Shown here: piece by piece, positions 12,208 through 25,592 of the stretch
Numbering within the stretch: the first letter of the stretch is position 1
How the letters are laid out: the number at the start of each line of letters is the position of its first letter
Source of the DNA: Eudorina sp. 2006-703-Eu-15
Lineage: Eukaryota; Chlorophyta; Chlorophyceae; Chlamydomonadales; Volvocaceae
Length of the DNA: 64,000 nt
Direction: 5' to 3'
NCBI GenBank assembly: GCA_003117195.1
Contig: BDSI01000148.1
Coordinates: forward strand, 186,001 to 250,000
Program-made: the position numbers and the translations under genes
The notes under the pieces: generated by a model
Databases searched by the model: none
Seen by the model: the letters and a program-made list of their open reading frames with translations, nothing else
What the model was told of the DNA's origin: nothing

Positions 12208-13738
12208 GGACTACTTCCTGGTTGCTGTTGACGATAGTGAAAGCAATAATGACATCCCACGACGCATTCGGTCCTACTTCAAGGCCCTCTGCGATGTGGT
12301 GATGCTTGCGAACCTGGGAGATTTCATTTTCTCAGAGCGAGCACCCGGGCAAGATACTGCGAGCGGGAAAGATACTGCTGGCCAGCCGGCGCAGCAAAAG
12401 GTCATCACCACCATAGATCAGATTGGTTGGAATGAACTGATTGATTACCCAAATGCTGAACGCGATGCGACCGTAATCAAAGAATGCATCGAGGCATGCA
12501 TCAAGTATGCCGCCGATCGCGCGAAGGCTAAGTTGCAGCCTCTGGCTGAGCGCAGCATGACAGCGGACGAACTGGAACACGTGCTGAAGGTGGTGATGAT
12601 GAGTAACGTAGTAAATGATCTCGGGCAACGTCCCAATCGAGCGGGCTTCGCGAATGCTCAAGAAGCAGAAAAACCCACAAGGATTCATCGCAGGGTGCAG
12701 CTGGCAGATCGGGTGCTGTCGGTGCTGCCGCCGTGTACACCGCGTGAGGAAGGATCGATGAACATCTACAGCAGTGCGATTGGGCAAGGACTTCAGGTAC
12801 AGTGCTGTGGATCTTGCGGATTTAGGAAATGTTTCGGTGCATTTGTCGAGCCTACCTGGTAGCTAGATAGGTGGCGTTGATTCGTTTCTGCAGTGTGTGG
12901 TGATCGATGGATCGGAGGTACATACGGCTGTCACCGACGGAGCGATGACCCGCGGGGTCCACTGAAACATGATTGACAATACTGGGTATCATTGAATATA
13001 TAGTATGCTGATTGTTGTTAAATGCGGCATTTGGATACATGGCTGACGTGAATCCCCACGCGACTCAAACCCTGCCTGCTGCTGATGACGCACGCGTATA
13101 TATAGTACATATAGTCGGTCTGCCAAGTTTTGGTCCCGTACGTGTGACCTTTCTTTATATATGCCGCAACTTACGAGTGGTACGCTGCTGACGGAACCGA
13201 TCCAATCTACCCAATCTTGTTGTGCCGTTCATGCATGTTATGACATTTACGGTAGGCCGCCTGCCGATCAGGCGACCTCTCGATAGTGGAGCGGCTTTTC
13301 GACCTCCAGATGATGCTGATGATGAAAGAGTTCGTCACGTTGAAAGCTGACGACGTAGAAGGCATGTTTCGGTGCTTCTGTGATGCCTGGACTGGTGACC
13401 AAGTGGACCAGCAACACGGAGGGGTTGGAGGCCAACAGTGGCCATCATACTCGCCGCCGGAGATATCACAGGAGGTAGCGCGCTCACGGCTAGCGTGGTG
13501 CATCATTCACCAGTTCTTGGAGGTCATCCTGCTGAAGATGGACCCGTACCGGCGGCTCATCAGTTGGTGGCAGCGGCAGGGCCACGATGAGGCTGTTGGA
13601 GACATGAGGAAGCAGTTGGAGCGCATAGGGCAGTTGGAGCGCAAAGAGCAGTTGGAGCGCATGCTGTGTGACCGGCCTGGGGTGGCATTCAAAGTACTGC
13701 TGGCTGCAGAGCTGCGCCACGTGGCAAAGCAACTGCTG
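12208..13738 (+). pseudogene. Orphan exon pair paralogous to the 5' exons of TRP-2
   Basis: Two exons, 12208-12796 and 13256-13738, align with TRP-2 exons 29911-30583 and 30916-32034. The first pair shares the phase-2 entry and phase-0 exit, and similar cores (YFKALCDVVMLANLG against FYQAVRNVVVFANLE). The second pair shares the acceptor context and AACRSGDL/AACMSGQL starts, an FCDAW/FCDGW core, and RPGVAFKVLLAAELRHVA against RPGMACKPLAAALLQVA. No counterpart of the later TRP exons follows; a TA microsatellite begins just downstream. Both exons are open and keep splice sites, so this may be the start of a third channel gene whose remainder was lost or displaced, a recent partial duplication, or alternative exons of TRP-2. 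The second exon lacks the low-complexity expansion seen in TRP-2. Confidence 0.65.
12926..12970 (+). repeat. Dispersed GACCCGCGGG-type short repeat
   Basis: A GGCTGTCACCG...ATGACCCGCGGGGTCC...ACTGAAACAT copy of a family also seen at 3774-3822, 23407-23448 (minus), 32817-32863 (minus), 54341-54380 and 55021-55070 (minus). The best copies end in GTAACATCC and TTAATAA, which resembles the 3' tail of a non-LTR retroelement. Confidence 0.7.
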
Positions 13739-13846
13739 GTGAGTGGGTTTGTGGTTATATATATTTATATTTATTTATACATACACATACATACTATATA
13801 CATATACAGATAGGTGTATTATTATTAGGATAGGTGTTTGCTATGT

Positions 13847-16250
<2,404 letters not shown>

Positions 16251-16261
16251 ATGGCTGACTA

Positions 16262-18584
16262 ACAAAACATAACTCAACCAATCCCAATCAAATGAATGAA
16301 TGAACGAACGTTACGTACAGCGGATTCCAAAAGGGATCAGCAGTGTATACCAGGGCAAGCCCCAGCAGGCCCCACCGATAAGGCGGCAAGCGGGCGGCAA
16401 GACACCTCCACACCTCAACGCCGCGCATGAAACACATCGGGCCACGACCTCACCCAAACACACACCGAAGCAAGCATAGGCGCACAGCGGGGAAACACTA
16501 CCAAAGGGATAGGTAAAGCAACGGGCAGGACCCCATAAGTGGATAAAGCCAAGCACGGGGAAGGTCGCCCACACATGCACCCCATTACCCAGCTACCACC
16601 ACTCCTGGAGCACCCAGCGCTGCACCCTCTCGAGGCCTTGGAAGGCCCACGCCTGGCTCGTGACAGTGCCTAGCGACGGCTAGTGGAGCAACCCGCATCC
16701 AAACGACACATCGTGCCCAATGAACAAGACAAAGCACGAACGGACGCCCGGCCCCACAGAGCAGTGGAGGGCAGGCCAGATCTCCGACTCGATCTACAGG
16801 CCGGTGAACCCGTAGCAGAAACAGGGGACGGGGCGCCATGCACACCGCAAGACGGCCCCCGGCCTCTCAAGGAAAGGGTGGAATGGTCACACCGAGTCCA
16901 CCCACGTCGCGGGAGGCCCAACTGGGCAAACCCATGAAGTCCCCTGAGACCGCACGCCGCTCCCCTTGCTCTGCCAACTCCTGTCCCGGCGACACTGACC
17001 GGGCGCTGTCCGCGGCAGGGCGGTCGCCACGAAGCGGCAGCCAGCAGTCTCCATGGCCGCGACACCTGCCAACACCACCACATCCCAGACACATTGCTCC
17101 ACAGGCGGCGGGGGTTCCGTCAGCCAAACATGCGCCCTGCGTAACCGCGCCCCTTGTCGTGATTCCACCTGAGCCACCACCGCCTGGGCCACCTGACACG
17201 ACCAGAAATGGTGCTGCTGCTGGGGTGTGTCGCCCCTCCCCCCTTCCACTGGGCGCCGTACCCACACCGCGCCATCCACCCTCGCGTGCCGCATATATAT
17301 GGGAGTTGCCCAACAGCGGGATGCCGTTGACGTAAGGCGCCAAAAGGTCTCTTTATGCTCATTTTCCCACAAGGTATTAAGCCGCAGGCGGCTCAGCAGC
17401 CCCACGATCCGGGCCGCCGCCGCCTGAGTGAGAGGGTCGGTGGCACCCAGCCCTTACGCCTCGATCGCAGGTAAACAGCAAGTCGGACGCACTGAGTCGA
17501 TCCGCCACCTCAACTACGTAGTTTCATCGCCGTACCAATCCACCCGAACCGAATACGTACTCCCCCAGGGCCACCTTCAGCACATTCTTCAATCGCCAAC
17601 CCATGCGGCCAATCAGCACGGCCGACACCTCCTCTTCCATTCGCACGCGTGCCCCATGGGCACCAGCAGCCGCCGGTACGTATCTCTTGGGCGGCTGCCA
17701 TCACCCAGGCCGCCGCTGGTATCCTTGCCCGAAGGTCTAACAGGCGCCGGTCGATCTCGGCCCATTGCCGCCAGTCCCCCAACGCCCTGGCCCCGCGCGA
17801 GGGCCAAGGCAGTCATGTACGAAGGGCGCCCATACCCGTGCGGCGTACCGCACCATGCGAGTGGAACCTGTGGAATGTTGCTCTGCCCACCCGTCGGTCA
17901 CCGTCCGGAGCGGCCCCCCCGCTCGAATCAGTTGCCCGACCGTTCGCAGCTCGCTGCAGTCCACAAGCTCTGGAAAAACGTGCTCTAGCACGGGGCGGCC
18001 CCCCTTCGGGTAGGTCTTCCGGAAGCAGAGCGGGTGTTCGGCAATAACGTTCATCAACCTCGGCAGTGCGGCGAGGGCTGTCACGACCCGCTGTATCTCT
18101 GGCTCTAACCTTCGAACCCTCGCCATGTATGGGCTGTCGCCCGTCGCCGTGAGCACCATCCGCGGCCTCTGAGGCATCCGAGAGGAGTGTGTCAATGCTA
18201 TGACACGCTCGTTGCAAGGGCGCGGCCTGCTGGTGGCGGGCCCTCCTCATGTATCGCACCGCCTGTAGTAGGTGAGAGCTGGCAAAGGCTTCTCGAGATG
18301 CTGGGACAGTGCTTTGCACCGTATTTGAGGAGCAGGGCCGACCATTGTACGACACCTACTACACTCCCCCCCCTCTGAAGGGGACCGTCCCGGGACCCTT
18401 TCGGCCCGAGACAACCAGCCATGCTCGCCATCGCCAACCCTGAGCCGTGGGTGGATGAGGTCCACGTCACGTCGTGCCTCCCGACTGACACGCGCCTAGC
18501 CCATATTCGGGTTTTTCGAGCATGTAACCTTCTCCTAGTCATCTCACTACTAACTTCTTCCAGAACCTCTAGACTGTCGTCCAC
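16262..18584 (-). mobile_element. Decayed L1-type LINE, 3' part, minus strand
   Basis: Read leftward from 18584 the minus strand encodes, with frame changes, pieces of a non-LTR retrotransposon ORF2. About 18410-18584 gives a post-palm-like stretch (HARKTRIWARRVSVGRHDVT). About 17780-18195 gives a helical C-terminal region with VFPELVDCSELRTVGQLIRA. About 17090-17200 gives a zinc-knuckle-like HHFWSCQVAQAVV followed by RRAHVWLTEPP. The order fits the C-terminal half of L1-type elements in volvocine algae, from my knowledge of the family; no search was run. Frameshifts split it, so it is dead. The 3' end is marked by GGGGCTTGCCCTGGTATACA and a (CATT)n tail at about 16290-16350. The reverse transcriptase core was not recovered; the 98-bp repeat at 18265 interrupts the remnant. 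Confidence 0.6.
18265..18362. repeat. 98-bp repeat with 10-bp inverted ends, copy 1
   Basis: Starts GTAGTAGGTG and ends CACCTACTAC, which are exact inverted repeats. The interior contains AAAGGCTTCTCGAGATGCTG. It interrupts the LINE remnant. The second copy at 18668-18765 has the same length and looks identical. Confidence 0.85.
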
Positions 18585-18667
18585 TGGCGCGGTCGTATTT
18601 CGCCGTCATCAGGGATCGAACTGGGGACTCTTAGGTCCACAGCCTAGGTTTGGTCTCGATACCATAT

Positions 18668-18765
18668 GTAGTAGGTGAGAGCTGGCAAAGGCTTCTCGAG
18701 ATGCTGGGACAGTGCTTTGCACCGTATTTGAGGAGCAGGGCCGACCATTGTACGACACCTACTAC
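18668..18765. repeat. 98-bp repeat with 10-bp inverted ends, copy 2
   Basis: Same sequence and length as 18265-18362. Immediately to its left, on the minus strand, is a tRNA-like promoter segment (GGTATCGAG ... AGTTCGATCCC) at about 18605-18665, so the two together may be a composite SINE. Confidence 0.85.
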
Positions 18766-18961
18766 ACCGCCGCTGAGGCCCATGGCGCGCGGATATGTTC
18801 CCCAATATTGCAATAGGTTATTGAGTTATCAATTATGACGTTTTACCTTGCCATTACTGGAGCCCGGCTCCCAGGCCGATCCTCCACCCGCCCGATATAC
18901 CCGACATGCACGCTCTGCTGCAAAGGTAATAAAACAAAACGTGCGTCTTCATGGTCGTGTA

Positions 18962-19288
18962 TTAAACCCCAGCGTCAAGCAAGTCCTTCTCACCGGTGAC
19001 CAGGTACCAGGTACCTGACCTGACCATATATACGTACGCCGTGATTCCATTAGCGATAGTCACGCACTGCGTGTCTGTGTCAGTAAGCGGGGCAACCGGC
19101 CCTCGGTGTAGATAGTCGGACAAGGATCTGCACGCAACTGCAAACAGTGAACCGCGTCTTCGTTCCGTAGGTCGGTGGGAGTCGGGTAACTTGCGGAGGT
19201 AGGCCGCCGGGACGGTGAGGACCGACCACCCCGCCGGTACTTCTATATTGCAGTTAATGAGTAAATTGGGAGGAAAGGGCGGCGCCAA
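18962..19288 (-). CDS. Unrecognised 108-codon ORF
   Basis: An open frame with ordinary-looking composition on the minus strand (contains EVPAGWSVLTVPAAYLRKL). No domain was recognised, no splice partners were found, and it lies between mobile sequences. It could be an exon of an element or chance. Confidence 0.2.
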   Translation of the reverse strand: MAPPFPPNLLINCNIEVPAGWSVLTVPAAYLRKLPDSHRPTERRRGSLFAVACRSLSDYLHRGPVAPLTDTDTQCVTIANGITAYVYMVRSGTWYLVTGEKDLLDAGV

Positions 19289-19602
19289 GGAGAACCTGCG
19301 TTTAACCCATGCCCTTATTAAGCGACTTTTCGACGCAGTTTAGAGCCTGCACCGCACACAACACACCCACCAGGCTAACCACCACTGCTTCAATCGGCGG
19401 GCTTTCATTCGTTTGCCCTCCTTATTACTTGGCCTATTCTTGCTTCGTTGCCCCATCCACGTGGTTATTACACTTGCAGAGCAGCAGCCCCTCTAGCCCC
19501 TCAGGGACCTTCGGGTCCGGGGCCACAACCGCAACAGCCTACCTGCTGTGGACCAACGGCTCCCCGGCCCCGGGTGCCTTGATCATCAGCACCTTCCTAT
19601 AG

Positions 19603-19838
19603 GGGTGGCTATCTTAAGATATGAATATATATTCGGCCGAAAACCTTGAGTTTTGATAGATACTTTCCCTCGGGGAAAAAATGAGGTTTTAGATACTCAT
19701 GGCCTCTCGCGCGGGGAAGAGCCCCCTTGAGTAGATAAAATGCCGGCAAAAGCTCCCTCTGTCAGATACTTTCAGCACGATTGGGCACTCACGGAGTATC
19801 TCCGGCCGTAGATACTCTGTAAAATAAGATAGCCACCC
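19603..19838. mobile_element. 236-bp MITE with GGGTGGCTATCTTA ends
   Basis: The left end GGGTGGCTATCTTA (19603-19616) is exactly inverted at 19825-19838. The interior has at least five AGATACT/AGTATCT motifs and no ORF. No certain target-site duplication was identified. Confidence 0.7.
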
Positions 19839-20089
19839 TGCTGCTTCCTCTAGCTCCCGCCCCCACCCCCACCGCCCACCTACCCGCCCCCACCCCCATG
19901 TATGTGGCCGCGGCGGGGGCCGCCCTCCAGTCTGTATGTAACCGTTAATAGCAACGTGGATCCTCGTAGCTGCGTGGCCAGCGAGACCCTGATAGGTGAT
20001 AGCAGCAGGGTGTCCCTGGATGTCACCTCGAAGACATTAGTGGGTGGGCCGGTGCGCCCCGTCGGTTGTTATGTTCAGCAATCGACCGC

Positions 20090-20383
20090 CTAACGAAGGC
20101 CAGTGCCGGATAGATGCAAGAGGGGGCGAGTTGACAACGAGCCACCGACGCGTTCTGAGGCCTGTTGGTTGAGATATGCGACAAAGTGAGAAGCATCAGT
20201 AGACGGGTGTATGCCGGGCAGGGTCGCAGCAACTCGCGCGCGGTCCATTCGCTCGTGCATCCAACTGCTTAGATGCAAGTGCAACATCAAACTTTCGGAC
20301 GCGAGATATGGTGTGGCGGGCGGATACGAGAAATAAAGATTTTCTTCAATAAAATTCCATGACCGCCACTCCTTCCAACACAT
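20090..20383 (-). CDS. Unrecognised 97-codon ORF
   Basis: Minus-strand open frame with mixed composition (ENLYFSYPPATPYLASESLM near its start). No domain assigned. It may be a fragment of a mobile-element protein; the flanking DNA is repetitive. Confidence 0.2.
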   Translation of the reverse strand: MCWKEWRSWNFIEENLYFSYPPATPYLASESLMLHLHLSSWMHERMDRARVAATLPGIHPSTDASHFVAYLNQQASERVGGSLSTRPLLHLSGTGLR

Positions 20384-20439
20384 GGTGTGTTTTTAGCGAC
20401 AAGGCCATCCACCCATATGCAAGAGGGCCCGCCCTATGA

Positions 20440-20600
20440 CATTATAGGGGGGTAACCCCCTCGTAACCATTACCCAGGGGGGTGAGGGTGGGGGTAATGG
20501 TTACCCACCCACCCTCGTGACAAGGGGGGTTGGGTAATTGTACCCAGGGGTAGGGTTAATCATTACCCAGGGGTAACGGAGGGGGTAACCCAGGCATTGG
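20440..20600. repeat. GGGTAA/TTACCC-rich low-complexity block
   Basis: GGGTAACCCCC, CATTACCCAGGGG and GGTAATGGTTACCCACCC recur in both orientations, giving many small palindromes centred on GGTTACC or GGGTAACCC. It is not the algal telomere repeat. Confidence 0.75.
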
Positions 20601-21023
20601 CCGTCATTTACAGAATACGTTTCACACAGGACCGAACCGCATTGTGAACTTCAACACCGCCTTGATTCCACCGTATCATACACATCCCCGCTCATGGCAG
20701 CATGCATCTTACTGTTGGTGATGAAACCTAGCTACCCAAACCAGCAGTCCAGTAGTCTACCTCATACTGCAAGCCACAGGCATCCTACAACCTGGCTGTG
20801 TATCTCAGAGTACTGTCTGTCCGATTCCATGCACTTGCCTTCGTCATCACACCACCAAACCCAAGGGTATGAAGAATGTAGGTAAACCCTCACACGCCTG
20901 TCCCACCTTATCTGTCTCACAACCACACCCCGTCCTGCCATACTCCTGTGCAGCCATGCATGGAAACCGGCGGTCATTGTCTGTCCTCCCAAAGCCACAG
21001 TCAATCCCCCTCAGAATCTGCAC

Positions 21024-22754
21024 TTATTGCTTTGCACCGCTGCGAACACGCTTGGCCCGCTCCTGGACCACAGCTGCTGTGGTACCGTTGCGTGACCGGC
21101 GTGTACCCTTCCCCGTGCCGCCCCTGTTTACCCCCGCCTGGTCGCCCGCGCCCGGCCCCGCCTGGTTGCCCGCGCCCGGCCCCGCCTGCTGGCCCCCGCC
21201 CCGCCCCGCCTGCTCGCCCGGCCCCGCCTGCTGGCCCGCGCCCGGCCCCGCCTGCTGGCCCCCGCCCCGCCCCGCCTGCTCGCTCGGCCCCGCCTGCTGG
21301 CCCGCGCCTGGCTCCGCCTGCTGCTGCTCCGTGCCCGGCTCCACCGTGCCTGGCCCTGGCTGCTGCTGGCCGTCGAGCGGCTCCTTCATTTCTGCAGTGC
21401 AGCACAACAATTGGCAACAAGTGTGAACACATGATCACGGTTACCAATGGACATGAGTTACATGTATAGGGCTAATTGTTCGTGCATAGATGTCGACAGC
21501 TGTTTCCATGTACCTACCTTGCTTCTTAATCCCCGTGCTCTTCATCACAAGGTCCCAGATCTCGTTGGCCTTCGTCTTCGCGGCCTTGTTGGCCTCCTTC
21601 ACTTGCTCATCGCTGAGAAGGTCAGCGTTCTGGTCTTCCCTGGGAGCCACGCACTTGGTGCTCAAGGAGTACTGGCGGCTGGAGCAACTGGTAGAAAGCG
21701 AGTTGGCGCCAGCTTCCTGCATTGACACCTGGCTTGGAGCGCAGACCTACAAGGCCATCAGGCTGGAGCTGGACGTTGGCGACATCCTGTTCATGAGCGG
21801 GCACACTGTGCACGCAGGTGACCGTGGCATTGATGGCCAGCAGTCCCTGCGAGTCCACTGGTATGTGACCCGCTCTCACGACAAGCAAAATGAGACCACG
21901 CACCTGGCCTACTTTGGCCGCCTTGCAGAGCGCTTCCAGTAGAGGCAGCATGAGCGCGTTCACCCAAGTGTGTTCAAGGCACTTGGGGGACGGACTTGGG
22001 CTGTATGCGCAGAGAGGTGGAAGGTAGACCTTCTCCAGCCGTTCCTTACGCCGCTTCCGGAGCGTGTCCTTGTAGACCTTCATCGCTTCGCTCCTGCATG
22101 CGCAAACCGAGCGGAGCAGACCACTGCTTCCTGATGATGATGCATTGACGGACGGATACGGATACCCAGACCCAGACGGACTCAGCAACGGCGGCCTATC
22201 TAGAGCGGTGGATGCGGGGACCTACGTACCCCATTCAGCAGTGACCTCAGCCACTCACCGTGCAAGTGCGCTGTTGATGGCCTCGCGCCACTTCGTTGTC
22301 AGGCGCAACCCCAGCTCCTCCCTCTGCATCTCATTCACCACATATTTACCACGTATATCTCATTTACCATCTCATACACCTTGCTACACCGGACGTGCTC
22401 TATTATTAATGGAAGTTCTTGGCACGAGCCAGATAGGGCCCGAAGGCGTGGCCAGATAGGGCCGAATGCGTGGCCAGTTAGGGGCACGCGTTCGGTAAAA
22501 CCCGCTGCATCGATGCATGCATGCCATGCACCGAAGTACATACATGCTGCTTTCCACGTCGTCCTTTCAGTTCGATGCAGAGGATGACACGTGAATCACC
22601 TACCAGCAGCTGCACTTCCGGATCCTGCTTCAAGGCGATGTCGCGCTCGATGGTTTTCCGCGTGGTGAGGATCTGCTTCTGGACCAGCTTGATGTCCTGG
22701 TCGATGATGAAGGCCACCACCTGCTCCAGCATGTTCTTGATAACGCCCTCGCCC
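21024..22754 (-). CDS. Unrecognised multi-exon protein, Gln/Gly/Pro-rich tail
   Basis: Minus-strand exons inferred in reading order: 22754-22604, 22323-22259, 22093-22030, 21629-21518 and 21391-21024 (stop). All five join in phase (760 nt, 252 codons plus stop), with good donors (GTAGGT, GTGAGT, GTAGGT) except GTCTAC after 22030. The 5' end is missing because the first listed exon begins mid-codon. The N-terminal part is helical and charged (MLEQVVAFIIDQDIKLVQKQ), followed by basic helices (VYKDTLRKRRKERLEK) and an acidic/lysine helix. The C-terminal exon is a repetitive GQQAGPG/GAGQQAG tract. No known domain was recognised and no function is proposed. The plus-strand oxygenase-like exon lies in its intron 21630-22029. 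It could belong to a mobile element. Confidence 0.55.
21653..21942 (+). CDS. 2-oxoglutarate-oxygenase-like C-terminal exon (partial)
   Basis: An open frame ending at the stop 21940-21942. It contains YKAIRLELDVGDILFMSGHT followed by VHAGDRG and QQSLRVHWYVTRS. The pattern of GD, then HTVHAG, then R.H.Y resembles the second half of a double-stranded beta-helix (phytanoyl-CoA dioxygenase-like) domain: distal iron-binding His in HAG and an Arg that would contact 2-oxoglutarate. The HxD half is not visible upstream, so this is either a 3' exon whose partners I could not find or a fragment. It is transcribed opposite to, and sits within an intron of, the 21024-22754 gene. Confidence 0.4.
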
Positions 22755-25370
22755 CTGAATCAAGCCAGCATTCGTTGTTTGCAACGCAGGCGTACACAAT
22801 GTCGAATAATAAACCGCTCACTGATGGTCGCTAGCTCGGAAGGACACGAACGCTGCTGTAGTTGCTGTAGGTGAAATACACGCACGCACCACACGGATTG
22901 AGTGGTGGTGTGCATGCGTGCTAGGCGCAGGACTAGCAGGACGACGTAACGTATTGTTAGGACATTGGCAAGTCGAGTGGCCCGCCGTGGGTAGGTGGGA
23001 GAGCCGTCATGTGCAGCCCCCGATAGTGCATGACATGAGGCGTAAGGCCACACACACCAGTGCATGGCTGGTTGGCTCACAAAATGTCGGATGTCAGATG
23101 TCGGCGACGTCAGAGTGCATGCCATGTGCCATTCATGGTAAGACACCAAGGCTTATTACCGGATGGTTAGGTACCTATTTAGGCTCCCTATATTATTGTG
23201 AGCTTCTGTACGGCTCTTTATTTGCCGCACCGGCTCAAGCCATCGGGCGGCGCGCTGGTACCACAGCGCAAGCAATCGTGCATGTATGTGCAGGTAGCCG
23301 TGCATGGACCGTGTTGGCTTAGTTGGCTGGAACCGCTCGAACCGCTCGTTCCGTCGCTCACGCACGGAAAACCATATCGATGTGTGTACGGATAGAGTGA
23401 CATGTCATTATTATTATTAAGGATGTTACAACGGACCCCGCGGGTCATGTATGCGACGGAGCGTGCATCGGTGTAGTTGTATGTATGTACTCGCCTGCCA
23501 GCCCTACACGCAGCCATCCAGCAGGAATATACACCGACCCCGTCTAGCAGCTGTGAGGGCTCGTGGTACATACTTTGCTTCAACGCCCCTGACCTGATTG
23601 ACCTAGCTATAATAATATAAATGTAGAGGGCATTCCGCTGGGCTGTGCCCCTGCGTTTGATTGCACGAACAGCAGTCGGTCACCACGTCATCCCCGTCGC
23701 TCCACAGGCGGGCGGGCGGGGTGCATGCCCTGGCGGATGCCTCATCGCCGAAACTACCATGATCCTGCTGCTGCTTCCCTATCATATCATCAAGGGTGTC
23801 AAGGGCTTAGTTCGTTTGTTCGCGGGGCTACGTACTTGCTTGGAGCTGCATGTCACCCGCCGCCGATGGGTGGATGGCATCGCGCCGCCTTTAGATAGAT
23901 ACACGGTTTACCTGATGATTAACTTTAATGCTGGACGGTTGTGGGCGCACAAATGCAGCGGCAGCTTCCCCTTGTGGGTATGTACGTCGCGCGAGCCCTG
24001 CGAGATGCATGTGGAACGGACCAAGGACCCTTCGCCGTACCTGTCGAGCGACTAGAGCGACGTACGTGCTACATACGTAGCATCTGGGCAAAAAATACAG
24101 CGCGATCATGTTCGTTTCTGTGCAGTGCGGCTTTTGCGTGTATGGAAGCGACTTTACGTATGTGTTGCGACTGCTCCGTCGCTTTCAAACAATGACGCGA
24201 GTATGCGTTTGTGCGCGTGGACATACATCTAGGCGGTAGGTTTTGTACGGCGTATGTACATCGCGCTGGTGTATGTTACCAGTGATGGACCGTGCTGCGT
24301 CGGTTACGGTATACACGCAGATGCAAGGGAGAGAGGGTGTGTGTTAACATGCTTCACACATAGCGTACTGCTTCACATGTTTCACATATATGCATACACA
24401 CATCGCTCGTAATATCTTTACTGGCACGCGGTCGGTGAAGCGCATCGATTTCGAACAGGTAGGTAGGGCTAGTTGAAGTTCTGCACTTGTGAACTTGATT
24501 GCTTGGTGCTTCGCCGCCCTGCTGCTGGGTCCGGCAGCAGTGCGGGTGCCATCTTACGTAGGGCGGGCCTGTGCGTGTTGAACTTGTGTATGGATGGATG
24601 GACCGGCGGTGTCGTGCGTGCTGGAACCTCTCGTGTGCACATAGTGCATACGCATACTACTGATGGATGGTGCGACACGCGAGCGTGTGTAGAGCGTGTA
24701 TACGTACACATATGCTCGCCCGCGCGGTATGTACATCCCGCGCGCCGAGAGACTAATAACACGCACGGCTGGCTGGTGTATACATCAGTGAAGCTTTTGC
24801 GGTTATTAATGACACACATGCAGTTGATGGGTACATGAAAAAAAATGTTCGGGGACGTGAGTGCTTCGTCGTGTGTTCCAGCAGGTTACAAACACGGCGG
24901 ATGCGTGGAGCTGTTTGGTCCTTCGGAGGTCGGTGCCGATAGATGCCAGCAGGTGGTATATGTATGTCCCTGCTGGATGGCGCCGTATGTACGTAATTAA
25001 CCTCGCTGTATACGTACGGCGGTAGTGGGCATTCCTCTGTGCCCGCACCCTGCACGTACGGCATCTGATTACCTCGACAACTTCGTACGTGCCCGTCTTA
25101 CCTACTAGTCCTACATCGATATACACATCCCCATGCAACATCACAGCCGGTACGCGGTACGCGCATCGATCTGTCCCTGCTGTTTCTACATTCGAACAAA
25201 TGATACATACAGGGCGTGAGGTCGTTTCGTTCGTTTCGTTCGTTTACCCGATTGAAATGCCAGCAGACGGACGCTACTAGCTGTCTGCCGTACACGGAAA
25301 CAGCGCGTGTGGGTGCTCGGGTGCTACGTAGGGGCGTGGATTTAACCGCAGCGTGAGCGCATCGATTGAC
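22755..25370. other. Intergenic, no gene recognised
   Basis: Apart from the dispersed repeat at 23407-23448 I see only short ORFs with no motifs and many TACGTAC/TGTGCG-rich stretches. Missing 5' exons of the 21024-22754 gene may lie here. Confidence 0.4.
23407..23448 (-). repeat. Dispersed GACCCGCGGG-type short repeat with (TAA)n tail
   Basis: Read on the minus strand it runs ATGACCCGCGGGGTCC, GTTGTAACATCC, TTAATAATAATAAT. The TAA-repeat tail supports a retroposed 3' end. Confidence 0.75.
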
Positions 25371-25378
25371 GGGAACAC

Positions 25379-25440
25379 GCCTACCTTGCACGCACAGCGT
25401 TTGCTACGGGTAGAGCAAACGCTGTGCGTGCAAGGTAGGC
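25379..25440. repeat. Perfect 27-bp inverted repeat with 8-base loop
   Basis: The left arm 25379-25405 (starting GCCTACCTTGCACGC, ending GTTTGCT) is exactly complementary to the right arm 25414-25440. The loop is ACGGGTAG. The transcript would form a perfect 27-bp hairpin. Confidence 0.9.
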
Positions 25441-25592
25441 GAAAGACAAAGACATTTACAAGATAGTATGAATCGTTACTGTAAATGCTTTCAGTAATGG
25501 CGATGTTTTAATGTTAATGTTGGGAACATGTTGTGGGAACATGTATGCATATATTTGCATTTCTTGACCCTGCGGCCGCAGTAAGGGAGGGG

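Noticed and set aside
20948..21469. Pro/Ala-rich plus-strand ORF
   Set aside because: It is the antisense of the Gln/Gly/Pro-rich last exon of the minus-strand gene, whose splice phases are consistent.
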